A program made the position numbers and the translations under genes. The notes beneath the pieces were generated by a model. It ran no database searches. It had not been told where the DNA came from and saw nothing but the letters and a program-made list of their open reading frames with translations. Positions 39,594 through 48,255 of a stretch of DNA of 64,000 bases are shown one piece after another. The stretch's first letter is position 1; each line of letters starts with the position of its first letter. The DNA comes from Brachyspira pilosicoli P43/6/78 (GTDB taxonomy: Bacteria; Spirochaetota; Brachyspiria; Brachyspirales; Brachyspiraceae), in the NCBI RefSeq assembly GCF_000325665.1, contig NC_019908.1, positions 1,612,001 to 1,676,000 on the forward strand. The letters are read 5' to 3'.

Positions 39594-39631
39594 TAAAAGC
39601 CTCTTAAAGTTATAAGGGGCTTTTATTTTTT
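39594..39631 (+). terminator. Rho-independent terminator after aspS
   Basis: AAAAGCCTCTTA-AAGT-TATAAGGGGCTTTT hairpin followed by ATTTTTTT. Confidence 0.85.
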
Positions 39632-39761
39632 TAAAATTTTTAATTCTCAAAACACACGATAAGTAAAAAATATTGCATATATATAACCCAAAAACTATTT
39701 ATATATTGTTTAATAATTTTCATAATACTGTATAATATAGCAAATAGCTTGAGGATTATTT

Positions 39762-41549
39762 ATGGATAACAATACAAACAACAACAATACAAACAACAAC
39801 AATACAAACAACAACACAAATGATAAACCTAACAACCCTAAAAATAATAGCAAATATAAAAATAACACTTGCATAATGATTGCATTATTTTTGCTCGCTT
39901 TTGGGGCATTTGCATTGATATATTCTTCACATACTAAAAAAATAGAAAGCAGATTTGATAAAGCATTAGAAAATTACTCTCTAAATATCCAAACTATAAT
40001 AAGCAATACAACCATAGATAAAACTGTTATAACTAATGAATCAGAAAATAGCATTACAATAAACAACGAATTTATAATTAATGATGAAATAGCAAATAGT
40101 TTCAAATCAACATTTGATATAAACACAAGAATGCTAGAATCCTCAATGGCAGAGATAATGAAAAACTCAAATGATTTATTAAGTTTCTGGTTTGCATTTT
40201 TGTCTGTAATAATGATAGTATTTACATTTTCTAGTATATTTATCAATAATAATATCTTATCTGAAAGTAAGGAAAATTTGGAATATATAGAAATCTTAAA
40301 AAAAGATATTGAAAACTACAAAGATAAAATACAACATTATGAACTTGATACTAAAAATTTACATTTAAAAATTGATACAGAAACACAAAGAAAAATATTT
40401 GAATTAGAAACAAGTTCAAATAAATTTTTGAAAGAAATAAATGAAAAAAATAGTGAAGCTTTAAATTCAATAGATAAATTAAAAATAGAATTTAATAACT
40501 CTATTAATTCAATTCAAGAAAAATCAAATCAAATGATATTAGATATAAAAAAACAAGCACAAACAGAAAGCAAACAATTAATAGAATCAATAAAAGATAA
40601 AGCAGAAGAAGAAACTAAAAAATTAATAGAAGAAAATAATAGAAATATAGAGATATCAAATTTATTTAATTTAGCTTATCAATCTGATAATAATAAGGAC
40701 TATAATTCATCTATAAATTATTATAACAAAATTATAGAAATGACAGATGAATTATTAAAAGGATATGATGAAAACTCTGAAGAATATTATCAATATAAAA
40801 ATTATTGTTTTATTGCTTATTATAATAGAGGTAACGCTAAATCAGATTTAGATTATAACGAGGAAGCTATTAAAGATTATGATAAAGCTATAGAATTAAA
40901 TCCAAATAGTTCAGAAACTTATAATAATAGAGGTAATGCTAAATCATATTTAGGACTATATAAAGAAGCTATTAAAGATTTTGATAAAGCTATAGAATTA
41001 AATCCTAATAATTCAGAAGCTTATAATAATAGAGGTAATATTAAATCATATTTAGAATTATATGAAGAAGCTATTAAAGATTATAATAAAGCTATAGAAT
41101 TAAATCCTAATAATTCAGAAGCTTATAATAATATAGGCACAGCTAAGTCAAACTTAGGTTATAATGAAGAAGCTATTAAAATTTATGATAAAGTTATAGA
41201 ATTAAATCCTAATTATTCAAATGCTTATAATAATAGAGGTGTTTCAAAACATAAACTAGAAAAATATAAAGAAGCTATTAAAGATTATGATAAAGCTATA
41301 GAATTAAATCCTAGTAATTCAGATGCTTATTTTAATATGGTATTACCAAAACAATTATTAGCAAATACAACAGAAGATGAAAAAGAAAAAAATAAATTAA
41401 TAGAAGAAGCTTATAATGATTTCATCAATGGTTATAATTTAGCTGATGATAAATTAAAAGATAAGTATAAACAAAAAGCTATAAATTTTGCTAAACAAGG
41501 TTATAATGTTATGATAAAAATATGCGATGAAATGTGTTGGGAATACTAA
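39762..41549 (+). CDS. Membrane-anchored coiled-coil TPR protein with Asn/Thr repeat N-terminus
   Basis: 595 residues. N-terminal 30 residues are an Asn/Thr simple-sequence tract encoded by a tandem AACAATACAAAC-type DNA repeat. TM helix at about 37-55, an extracytoplasmic loop, a second TM helix near 135-160, a long cytoplasmic coiled coil (about 165-300), then five or six tetratricopeptide repeats with near-identical 34-residue units (EAIKDYDKAIELNP, AYNNRGNAKS). TPRs bind partner proteins; the role is unknown. TATAAT at 39731-39736 is a probable -10 box and GAGGA the ribosome site. Confidence 0.8.
   Translation: MDNNTNNNNTNNNNTNNNTNDKPNNPKNNSKYKNNTCIMIALFLLAFGAFALIYSSHTKKIESRFDKALENYSLNIQTIISNTTIDKTVITNESENSITINNEFIINDEIANSFKSTFDINTRMLESSMAEIMKNSNDLLSFWFAFLSVIMIVFTFSSIFINNNILSESKENLEYIEILKKDIENYKDKIQHYELDTKNLHLKIDTETQRKIFELETSSNKFLKEINEKNSEALNSIDKLKIEFNNSINSIQEKSNQMILDIKKQAQTESKQLIESIKDKAEEETKKLIEENNRNIEISNLFNLAYQSDNNKDYNSSINYYNKIIEMTDELLKGYDENSEEYYQYKNYCFIAYYNRGNAKSDLDYNEEAIKDYDKAIELNPNSSETYNNRGNAKSYLGLYKEAIKDFDKAIELNPNNSEAYNNRGNIKSYLELYEEAIKDYNKAIELNPNNSEAYNNIGTAKSNLGYNEEAIKIYDKVIELNPNYSNAYNNRGVSKHKLEKYKEAIKDYDKAIELNPSNSDAYFNMVLPKQLLANTTEDEKEKNKLIEEAYNDFINGYNLADDKLKDKYKQKAINFAKQGYNVMIKICDEMCWEY
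40817..41340 (+). repeat. Tandem 102-base coding repeats (TPR units)
   Basis: About five direct repeats of 102 bases with high DNA identity, for example gctatagaattaaatcctaa recurring once per unit. Recombination between units could change the TPR number without a frameshift. Confidence 0.9.
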
Positions 41550-41587
41550 TTTTACTAAAACTATTACAACTATATTTTTTATGTAAG

Positions 41588-41760
41588 TTTTTTTATTCAA
41601 CTTTTTCCCGCCGCAAAAAGTTGCAAAAAGTGCAAATATTTTTACTTATATGCTTAAAAACATATAAATAATATAATACCTAAATTCTATCTAAAACCAT
41701 AGCCTTTTTGGTTCTTTGACGAAGTCCGCAGAGCGTAAGGCAGGAAAAAGAACAATAAAA
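41588..41760 (+). repeat. Composite repeat A-B, B half altered
   Basis: A unit 41588-41640 (attcaactttttcccgccgc, aaaaagttgcaaaaagtgca). The B position begins tagcctttttggttctttg but then carries acgaagtccgcagagcgtaa and ends ggaaaaagaacaataaaa. Occupies half of the 357-base gap before the symporter gene; the promoter described next is in the remainder. Confidence 0.82.
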
Positions 41761-41801
41761 AATCATCAATAAAATCTATTCAAAACTCATATAAAAACTT
41801 T

Positions 41802-41830
41802 TTGACAAAATCATAAAAATAATATATATT
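41802..41830 (+). promoter_or_regulatory. Strong sigma-70-type promoter for the AGCS symporter
   Basis: Perfect TTGACA at 41802-41807, 17-base spacer, TATATT at 41825-41830, 76 bases before the start codon. Confidence 0.75.
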
Positions 41831-41906
41831 TTTAACAATTCTATTATTAGTAATGAATAATTGCTTACAAAATCTAATATTTTCAATTTTTTAAGAGGTT
41901 ATGCAT

Positions 41907-43316
41907 ATGAATATTATTAATTCTATTATAACAAACACAAATAATGTTATGTATGGATATTTACTTTTGGCCGTATTTTTTGTGGTGGCTGTATTTTTTA
42001 CTATTAGACTAAAAGGAATACAAATTTCTCACTCTATACATGCACTAAAACTTCTATTCTCAAAGCATGAAAAAGGAGACGGAGTTTCAGGGTTTGTAAG
42101 CTTTTGTATAAGTACTGCTTCAAGAGTAGGTACTGGAAACATTACTGGTGTTATGGGTGCTGTTTCTGCGGGAGGACCTGGGGCATTATTTTGGATGTGG
42201 ATTATGGCTCTTTTAGGCGGAAGTTTAGCTTTTTCTGAAAGTACACTCGCACAATTATATAAAGAAAAAGATTCTATGGGTAAGTTTATAGGAGGAGCTT
42301 CTTTCTATATAAAAAGTAAATTAAAAAAACCTGTACTTGCAATGCTATTTGCTTTATGTATGATATTTACTTATACTACTTTTAATGGAGTTCAGGCAAA
42401 TACTATATCAAATGCATTATCAAAATATAATGTATCTGTAATAATTACTGCTGTTATTTTAACAATACTCACAGCATTAATATTATTCAGCAAAAAGAGA
42501 GATACTATAACACATGCATGCGTATTTATAGTGCCTGTTATGGCAATACCTTATATATTAATGGGGCTTTTTATATTCTTCACTAATTTACCTTCAGTGC
42601 CTTCAGTTTTTCAAAATATATTTATACAAGCATTTAAACCTAGTGCAATTTTTGGAGGTGCTATAGGTATTACAATTTCAAACGGATTAAAAAGAGGATT
42701 ATTCTCAAATGAGGCTGGTATGGGAGGAGCTCCGCATGCTGCTGCTGCTGCTCATACTTCTCACCCTTGTAAACAGGGACTTATACAAATGTTCTCTGTA
42801 TTTACAGATACTTTATTAATATGTTCTATTTCTGGTTTTATACTTTTATTATCTCCTGAAGCTATGAAAGAAGTAAAAAACATAGAAGGTATTAATTTAT
42901 TTCAATATGCTATGGAATCACATTTAGGAAGTTTTGGTTCTATATTTATTACTGTATGTATATTGTTCTTCTCATATAGCTCTATACTTGGTAATTTCTT
43001 CTATATAAAAACAGGTGCTGCTGCTGTAAAAGATAATTTTGCATCATATATAATAGTAGGACTTATGACTATAGTAATGGTATTTGCTGGTTCATTGGCA
43101 GAGTTCAAAACTATTTGGGGAGCAGGTGATATGTTTATGGGATTTATGGCTTTATTAAACATTATAGTAATGGTAATACTTAATAAACCAGTATACTTAC
43201 TTACAAAACATTATGTATCACAATTAAAAGAACATAAAGAACCTAAATTCAATAAAAACTCTATTGCAGATTTATCAAATGATGATGCTATTAGTCAGTG
43301 GAATGTAAATGAATAA
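41907..43316 (+). CDS. Sodium:alanine/glycine symporter (AGCS family)
   Basis: 469 residues from the ATG at 41907, which is 8 bases from AAGAGG; an in-frame ATG at 41901 is too close to it. About ten TM helices. Family signatures: VGTGNITGVMGAVSAGGPGA, FSESTLAQLYKE, FIGGASFYI, SNGLKRGLFSNEAGMGGAPH and the following AAAAAHTSHPCKQGLIQM. Imports alanine or glycine with Na+. The gene stands alone and is convergent with the tape-measure-like gene. Confidence 0.95.
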   Translation: MNIINSIITNTNNVMYGYLLLAVFFVVAVFFTIRLKGIQISHSIHALKLLFSKHEKGDGVSGFVSFCISTASRVGTGNITGVMGAVSAGGPGALFWMWIMALLGGSLAFSESTLAQLYKEKDSMGKFIGGASFYIKSKLKKPVLAMLFALCMIFTYTTFNGVQANTISNALSKYNVSVIITAVILTILTALILFSKKRDTITHACVFIVPVMAIPYILMGLFIFFTNLPSVPSVFQNIFIQAFKPSAIFGGAIGITISNGLKRGLFSNEAGMGGAPHAAAAAHTSHPCKQGLIQMFSVFTDTLLICSISGFILLLSPEAMKEVKNIEGINLFQYAMESHLGSFGSIFITVCILFFSYSSILGNFFYIKTGAAAVKDNFASYIIVGLMTIVMVFAGSLAEFKTIWGAGDMFMGFMALLNIIVMVILNKPVYLLTKHYVSQLKEHKEPKFNKNSIADLSNDDAISQWNVNE

Positions 43317-43351
43317 TTATATTTTTGGTAATTAAATTTTGTAATAATTTA

Positions 43352-43390
43352 TGTAAGATAAGAGGTATAATTTTTATCACTTATCTTACA
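43352..43390. terminator. Inverted repeat between convergent genes
   Basis: Perfect 11-base arms TGTAAGATAAG / CTTATCTTACA with a 17-base loop. The right arm overlaps the last codons of the minus-strand gene. No strong T-run, so terminator function is only probable. Confidence 0.5.
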
Positions 43391-44490
43391 TACATTTGTG
43401 AGTTTCTATATTTATAATCATTCATATACTTATAAACTTCTTCTTCTGTTAATACTTGAGAAACATTAAAAATAACATTTTCTATATACATAGAATCTCT
43501 TGAATTATAATTGTCATTTAACTGTGCATTACTTTGAACTGTAATTTTACCAGCATTATTTCTAACAAGTTCAGCCCCCATCTCTCCAACTATAGCATAT
43601 CCTCCGTCTGGAATGGTGTAGCCTGTAGTACCAAATGCAAATTTTGGAGGAGTTGGAGGATTAGATTTTACACTATCTAGGGCATTTGTAGAAGATACTA
43701 TACCAGAAGCAGCAGAAATAGCAGAAGCAACAGTTGTAGCAGACACAGCCAACCCAGCAGCAAAGCCAACTAATCCGCCTTCAGCAAAAGAAGTAGCTAC
43801 ACCTAATGCAGACTTTGCTATTGCAAGCGAAGGTATTAATACAGCATCAGCAATAGCTTTACTTTTTTCCATCTCCGCCAATTTTACTTCATTTTCCCAT
43901 TTGGCATAATCTTTTTTATACTCTGCTTCTGCTAGGTTTCTTTCTAATAATTCTTTTTGTTCATTTTTTTCTTTTTCTAATAATAATAATTTATTTTCTT
44001 CTTCTTTCTTTTTTGCTATCTCCTCTTTTTTTATTCTTATAGCCTCAGCACTCATCAAATCATCATTTTCTATAGTAAGTTCTAATTCTTCATCTAAGCG
44101 AGCTAAAAAATTATTGTAATACTCATCTTCTTTTTCTTTATTGCTTTCTCTAAGCTCATTTTGATAATTATTAAACTCTTCAAGCTTTTGTTTAGCCTCA
44201 TTTATAGCATTATCATAAATACTCAAGTCATAATCAAAAAACGAAAAGAAACTTGATGATATACTGCTATACAAAGTTGATGTGCTAGACAATATACTAT
44301 TAATATCAGAAGAGAAACTTTTTATATCTATTTTGTTTATACTATCTTTAATTAAGCTAATGGAATCAGCAGCAACATTAGAGCTTTCTTTTAATTCAAC
44401 ACCAATAGCATTATTAATACTGCCTATATAAGCTTGAGTTTTAATAAGCTCTTCATTCATTTCTTTTATATAGTTTAAATTATTATCCAT
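43381..44490 (-). CDS. Phage tail tape-measure-like protein, short (prophage remnant)
   Basis: 369 residues. N-terminal helical region, a strongly charged coiled coil (about 90-220, Lys/Glu-rich), an Ala/Gly/Ser-rich hydrophobic stretch (GFAAGLAVSATTVASAISAA) and the C-terminal motif FAFGTTGYTIPDGGYAIVGE followed by MGAELVRNNAGKI, which is typical of the end of tail tape-measure proteins. Full tape-measure proteins are usually two or more times longer, so this is probably a shortened remnant, although AGGAGC and an ATG suit a proper start. Its neighbours are terminase genes; portal, capsid and tail genes are missing. Confidence 0.65.
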   Translation of the reverse strand: MDNNLNYIKEMNEELIKTQAYIGSINNAIGVELKESSNVAADSISLIKDSINKIDIKSFSSDINSILSSTSTLYSSISSSFFSFFDYDLSIYDNAINEAKQKLEEFNNYQNELRESNKEKEDEYYNNFLARLDEELELTIENDDLMSAEAIRIKKEEIAKKKEEENKLLLLEKEKNEQKELLERNLAEAEYKKDYAKWENEVKLAEMEKSKAIADAVLIPSLAIAKSALGVATSFAEGGLVGFAAGLAVSATTVASAISAASGIVSSTNALDSVKSNPPTPPKFAFGTTGYTIPDGGYAIVGEMGAELVRNNAGKITVQSNAQLNDNYNSRDSMYIENVIFNVSQVLTEEEVYKYMNDYKYRNSQMYVR

Positions 44491-44539
44491 ATATGCTCCT
44501 TTTTATATACTGAAATTTATTAAGTTTGTTAATTTTATG

Positions 44540-44688
44540 TTGTTCTTTTTCCCGCCGCAAAAAGAACCAAAAAGTGCAAATATTTTAACTTTATATGTAG
44601 GAGATATTTGTTAATATAAAACAATACTTATATTTTTATTAAAAATCAATTATTTCTAGAAGCGTATACGAAGTATATAGCTTCTTTA
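44540..44688. repeat. Repeat A plus isolated M-type module
   Basis: A unit 44540-44581 (ttctttttcccgccgcaaaa, agaaccaaaaagtgcaaat) and at 44657-44688 an M-type palindrome (agaagcgtatacgaagtata, tagcttctt). They fill the gap where most prophage genes appear to be deleted. Confidence 0.75.
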
Positions 44689-44709
44689 TAAATTGATTTA
44701 TAGTGAAAA

Positions 44710-46072
44710 TTAATTCCCAAAAATAAAATCCATAAAACTATTATCTTCTTCAATTTTTTCATCATCTTCTGCATCTTCCATTCCAAAGCTTATTAAACTT
44801 GATAAAGCATCTGGAAAATCCAAATAACTAAAAACATCTCCTTTAATATTGTTTACAGAATCATCAAAATTAAGTAATTGACGAAGAGCTATATATCCGC
44901 GTCCATTATTTGTTTGAAGCCATTTATCTGTATCAGAGCCTTCAGGTACTTCCTGCCAGCCAATAGGAAAATATACTCTCTCATATATAACATAACTTGC
45001 ATTTACTATTCTCTCTATTTTATTTTTATGAACAAAAAACGGCGTTACTTCAAAATGTTTCTCAAGTCTTTTTACTAATTCCTTTTGAGCAAAATTACTT
45101 TCGCATAATATTTTTTTCTACGTTTCTGCTTACTAAAAAATTTGTGATGCTTTCATCTGTTGTTGTGTTTGAATCATTACGCATAAGTCCGCTGTCTATC
45201 AAATAAATATTATTATCTATTTGTGTGTAGACTATAACAGAAGTAAAACAATTATACTCTCCAAATGCGGGGTCAACTATTGCTTTATGCTCATTAGAAT
45301 ATATTTTATCTTTTTCTTTATTTTCATCATAGAACTTTAATTTTGAATACAAAAAAACTTTTCCATGTTTACTTTTAATTTTTCCAAGCCATATATGTTC
45401 ATACATCTTTGGCATAAGTTTTAATGTGGATAATCTTGATTTATTTAATATGTCGCTAAAATAATAATTGCCGTCATAGTTAATAAAAGTAATTAATATA
45501 TTAGCATCTTCATATTCTTTATAATAATACTCTTTGTTTGTTTTATCTCTATAAACCTTATTATCTAAATTAAATTGACTTACAACCCTATAAATAAAAT
45601 CAGTTTCAAAGCGAGGATTAAATGCAAGCCATATTTCACTTTTATCAGCCCTTATTGAAGGCTCTAATATTTCGTAACTTCTTTGTGTGAGAGTTTGAGC
45701 TTCTTCTATAAAACATATTCTTACATTGTAAATAGATTTAATTTCCTCTATAGAACATTCTCTAATACCTAAAAATATAAACTTAGAGTTTGTAATTTTG
45801 TTTATTATCTCATTTCTTTTTACTACAAAAAACTCATTTAAATTAAGTTCTTTTATAATGCTTATAAGAAGAGGATAAGTGGAATAAGAAATAGATTTTT
45901 GAATCTCTCTCGCACATAATATTACTCCATTAATTTCAAAACTTTTAGCTATTAAGATTCTTGCAATAGATTCACTTTTTCCGCCTCCTCGTCCGCCGAA
46001 TGCTATTTTTAATCGTTTTTCAGTGTTAATCCATTTTTCAAAAGGTTTTAAAATGTTTATATTAATATTCAT
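44710..46072 (-). pseudogene. Phage terminase large subunit, frameshifted near the nuclease domain
   Basis: Start at the ATG at 46072 (MNININILKPFEKWINT); a longer 5' frame runs into repeat C5 and is not credible. ATPase domain: Walker A FGGRGGGKSESIARIL, Walker B ICFIEEAQTL, and AFNPRFETDFIY. The nuclease domain begins AIVDPAFGEYNCFTSVIVY. The frame stops at 45095 after NVEKNIMRK. Reading the other frame past the seven-A run (45111-45117) continues KILCESNFAQKELVKRLEKH and WLQTNNGRGYIALRQLL to a stop at 44710, giving 453 residues once one A is removed. It packages phage DNA in intact phages; here it is almost certainly a relic. Confidence 0.82.
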
Positions 46073-46114
46073 AAATTTCTCAAAGGTGTAAAAATTATAA
46101 GTAATCTTATCCGC

Positions 46115-46196
46115 ACGCACGGTGTGAATATAAAAAATATAAAAACAGTTATTAATCAAAATTATTTTTATTTATAGAGTATACTTACCGTGCGTT
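46115..46196. repeat. MITE-like repeat C, copy 5 (82 bp)
   Basis: acgcacggtgtgaatat ... cttaccgtgcgtt; ends inverted, AT-rich interior. Located between the two terminase genes, just upstream of the large-subunit start. Confidence 0.85.
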
Positions 46197-46282
46197 AATA
46201 AATGATTATTTTTGAAATATTAAAAAATAAATTTTATTTCGTATATTTTAAAACATATGTTATTTATCAGAATAGTTTTTTA

Positions 46283-46754
46283 TTAATTATCAAACCCTAC
46301 TCTTATATTGATTTTATTATTATTTTCTTTTTCTTCTATCTTTTTTCTTATATATTCTAGCCTTTTATCATTACGCTTTTTTAGTAACTCAAAAAATACT
46401 ATCATTGCTCTTTCACTTGGAGGATTATATTTATATACTATTTTTTTTGTTTTAGACTCATTTCCGTCTTTATCTATTTTTCTTTCTTTTATAATATCTT
46501 TACTATAATAGCCTAATGACTTTTTTATTAATGCATTTTCTATTTTTGTTTTTGCATCTAAAAAATATTCGTCTTTTGCTTTCCTAATTTTTCTTACTAG
46601 AGTTTTTTTATTTTTTTTACTAGATTTATTAATATAGCTTTTTAATTTTATCATAGCTTATATTTAATTCTTTAGATACTTCTTCGATTGTTGGGTTAGT
46701 TTTTTTATAAAATTATATATTTCATTTTCTTATTTTTTTGCTGTATTTATTCAT
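46283..46754 (-). pseudogene. Phage terminase small-subunit-like gene, multiply frameshifted
   Basis: A clean 123-residue frame ends at 46283 (ENALIKKSLGYYSKDIIKER, NPPSERAMIVFFELLKKR). Upstream, other frames give MNKYSKKIRNEIYNF and NPTIEEVSKELNISYDK, the helix-turn-helix expected at the N-terminus of a small terminase. A 156-residue protein results only if three single-base changes in A-runs (near 46725-46728, 46701-46706 and 46639-46643) are allowed. Gene order before the large subunit supports the call. Likely decayed prophage DNA, though poor base calling is not excluded. Confidence 0.6.
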
Positions 46755-46818
46755 AATAATCCATTTTTTAATATATAATATAAGTATTAAATATAAGTAA
46801 TTATAATAAAAAATTCAT

Positions 46819-46847
46819 TTGAAAAAGTGCTTTATTTTTGTTATATT
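46819..46847 (+). promoter_or_regulatory. Sigma-70-type promoter for the first lipoprotein gene
   Basis: TTGAAA at 46819-46824, 17-base spacer, TATATT at 46842-46847, 28 bases before the ATG. Confidence 0.6.
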
Positions 46848-46875
46848 TAATAAAAGTAAAAAAGGAGAGTAAAAT

Positions 46876-47634
46876 ATGAGTAAAAGAGTTTTAAGGTTGG
46901 TTAGTATATTGTTTTTGAGCAGTATTCTTGTTTTAAGCTGCAGCAATGCAAATAAAACAGGAAGCGGTGATAATAATAGCGGAAATGGTGGCAGCGGTAC
47001 AGGCGGCGATGGCGGCACAACTCCAACTCCTGAAGGTATAGCAAAATATGCAGGCACTTGGACAGCTAAATTTAATGCCACTGCTAGTTATAAAGTTATT
47101 ATAGGTACTGATGGAAAAGTAACTATAGATGATGGCTCACTCACTACAAAAGAAGCCACAGATATAACAGAAAATGGGAATACATATACTATGAGCGTAC
47201 AACATATTGTAGGAGGAGAACATTCAACAGTAACTATTATATTTACGGATGAAAAGTCAGGTACTATAAATGATACTTATGATTTTTATGGAAATGGAGT
47301 TATAAAAAAACAAAATGGCGGAAACAAAGGTTTATGGTATTATGAAGGTACATGGATACTTACTCCTAATCAACAACCAGCTCAAGCTGCTCAAAATCCA
47401 AATATTATTATAGGAAATGATGGTTCTGTCACTTTTGATAAATACATTAGTACAAATGTAACAAATAAAGGAAACGAAATATATGAAGTAAAATTTGTAG
47501 ATGAAGACCCTAATGCTGGAATATCATCAACATTAATATTAACTTTAAAATTTAACAATGATGATAATACTGGTTCTTATGAAGCAAAATTAGATGATAT
47601 TATAAGTTCTGGTACATTGACAAAACAAAAATAA
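46876..47634 (+). CDS. Lipoprotein of the CSN-KTG family, two-domain member
   Basis: 252 residues. Lipoprotein signal peptide ending ILVLSCSN (lipid-modified Cys near residue 21), then a Gly/Ser/Asn-rich linker and two similar ~100-residue beta-rich domains, each opening with an (A/E)GTW motif (KYAGTWTAKF and YYEGTWILTP) and closing with the pattern SGTI/SGTLTKQK. The fold looks like a small beta-sandwich or lipocalin-like domain, but I do not recognise a named family. AAAGGAG ribosome site. One-domain paralogs follow at 47720 and 54460. Confidence 0.8.
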   Translation: MSKRVLRLVSILFLSSILVLSCSNANKTGSGDNNSGNGGSGTGGDGGTTPTPEGIAKYAGTWTAKFNATASYKVIIGTDGKVTIDDGSLTTKEATDITENGNTYTMSVQHIVGGEHSTVTIIFTDEKSGTINDTYDFYGNGVIKKQNGGNKGLWYYEGTWILTPNQQPAQAAQNPNIIIGNDGSVTFDKYISTNVTNKGNEIYEVKFVDEDPNAGISSTLILTLKFNNDDNTGSYEAKLDDIISSGTLTKQK

Positions 47635-47656
47635 TAAATATACAATTAAAAAAATA

Positions 47657-47692
47657 TAAAAGGCTTTAAACATTAAGTTTGAAGCCTTTAAT
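47657..47692 (+). terminator. Rho-independent terminator
   Basis: AAAGGCTTTAAAC-ATTAA-GTTTGAAGCCTTT hairpin, 25 bases after the stop of the first lipoprotein gene. Confidence 0.85.
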
Positions 47693-47719
47693 TATAAAAT
47701 AAAAAGGATAATATACTTT

Positions 47720-48110
47720 ATGAATAAAAAATTATTAAGTTTAATTTCGGTTTTATTTTTTAGTGAGTGTTTTAGCTGTAAGCTGCAGCAACAAAGATAA
47801 AACAGGAAGCGACTCTAGCACTAGCAAAGGTTTAGCTAATTATGCAGGAACTTGGATTTTGAAAGAAACAACTACAGGTAGTGGCGGCGGAACTATGGTA
47901 ATAGCTGAAGATGGCTCAGTAAATCTTAAAGAATTAAATCTCAATAGTACTGATGTTACAGATAGAGGAAATGAAACTTATAGTATAGTATTTACAAATA
48001 CAGATGGTACAGTAACATTGACATTAAAATTTACTAGTGATACTACCGGTTCTTATGATGCCCCAGAACCTGACGGAACACCTCATAGTGGTACATTGAC
48101 AAAACAATAA
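47720..48110 (+). pseudogene. Lipoprotein of the CSN-KTG family, one domain, frameshifted in the signal peptide
   Basis: The natural start is the ATG at 47720 (AAGGA upstream; MNKKLLSLISVLF), but this frame reaches a stop after the six-T run at 47756-47761. The lipoprotein frame, LVSVLAVSCSNKDKTG, is one base off and begins in the same run. Removing one T yields a 129-residue lipoprotein: signal peptide, Cys near 21, one NYAGTWILKE domain, end GTLTKQ. The alternative GTG start at 47763 would remove most of the signal peptide. This is either a sequencing error, a real mutation, or an on/off slippage switch of a surface lipoprotein. Confidence 0.78.
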
Positions 48111-48127
48111 TAATAATTACAAAATAT

Positions 48128-48163
48128 AAAAGGCTTTAAACTTATAGTTCAAAGCCTTTTTAT
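48128..48163 (+). terminator. Rho-independent terminator
   Basis: AAAGGCTTTAAACT-TATAGTTCAAAGCCTTTTT hairpin with T-run; almost a copy of the terminator at 47657, so the terminator was duplicated with the gene. Confidence 0.85.
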
Positions 48164-48255
48164 ATAATCTAAACCCCATACACTGCTATTTTAGTTTTTA
48201 ATCAATATTAGTTATTATTCACAGCAATATATAAACTTTAAATATATTTTATAAA

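Noticed and set aside
46073-46159. N-terminal extension of the terminase large subunit
   Set aside because: The extra residues are encoded partly by repeat C5 and lack a ribosome site; the ATG at 46072 fits the family start.
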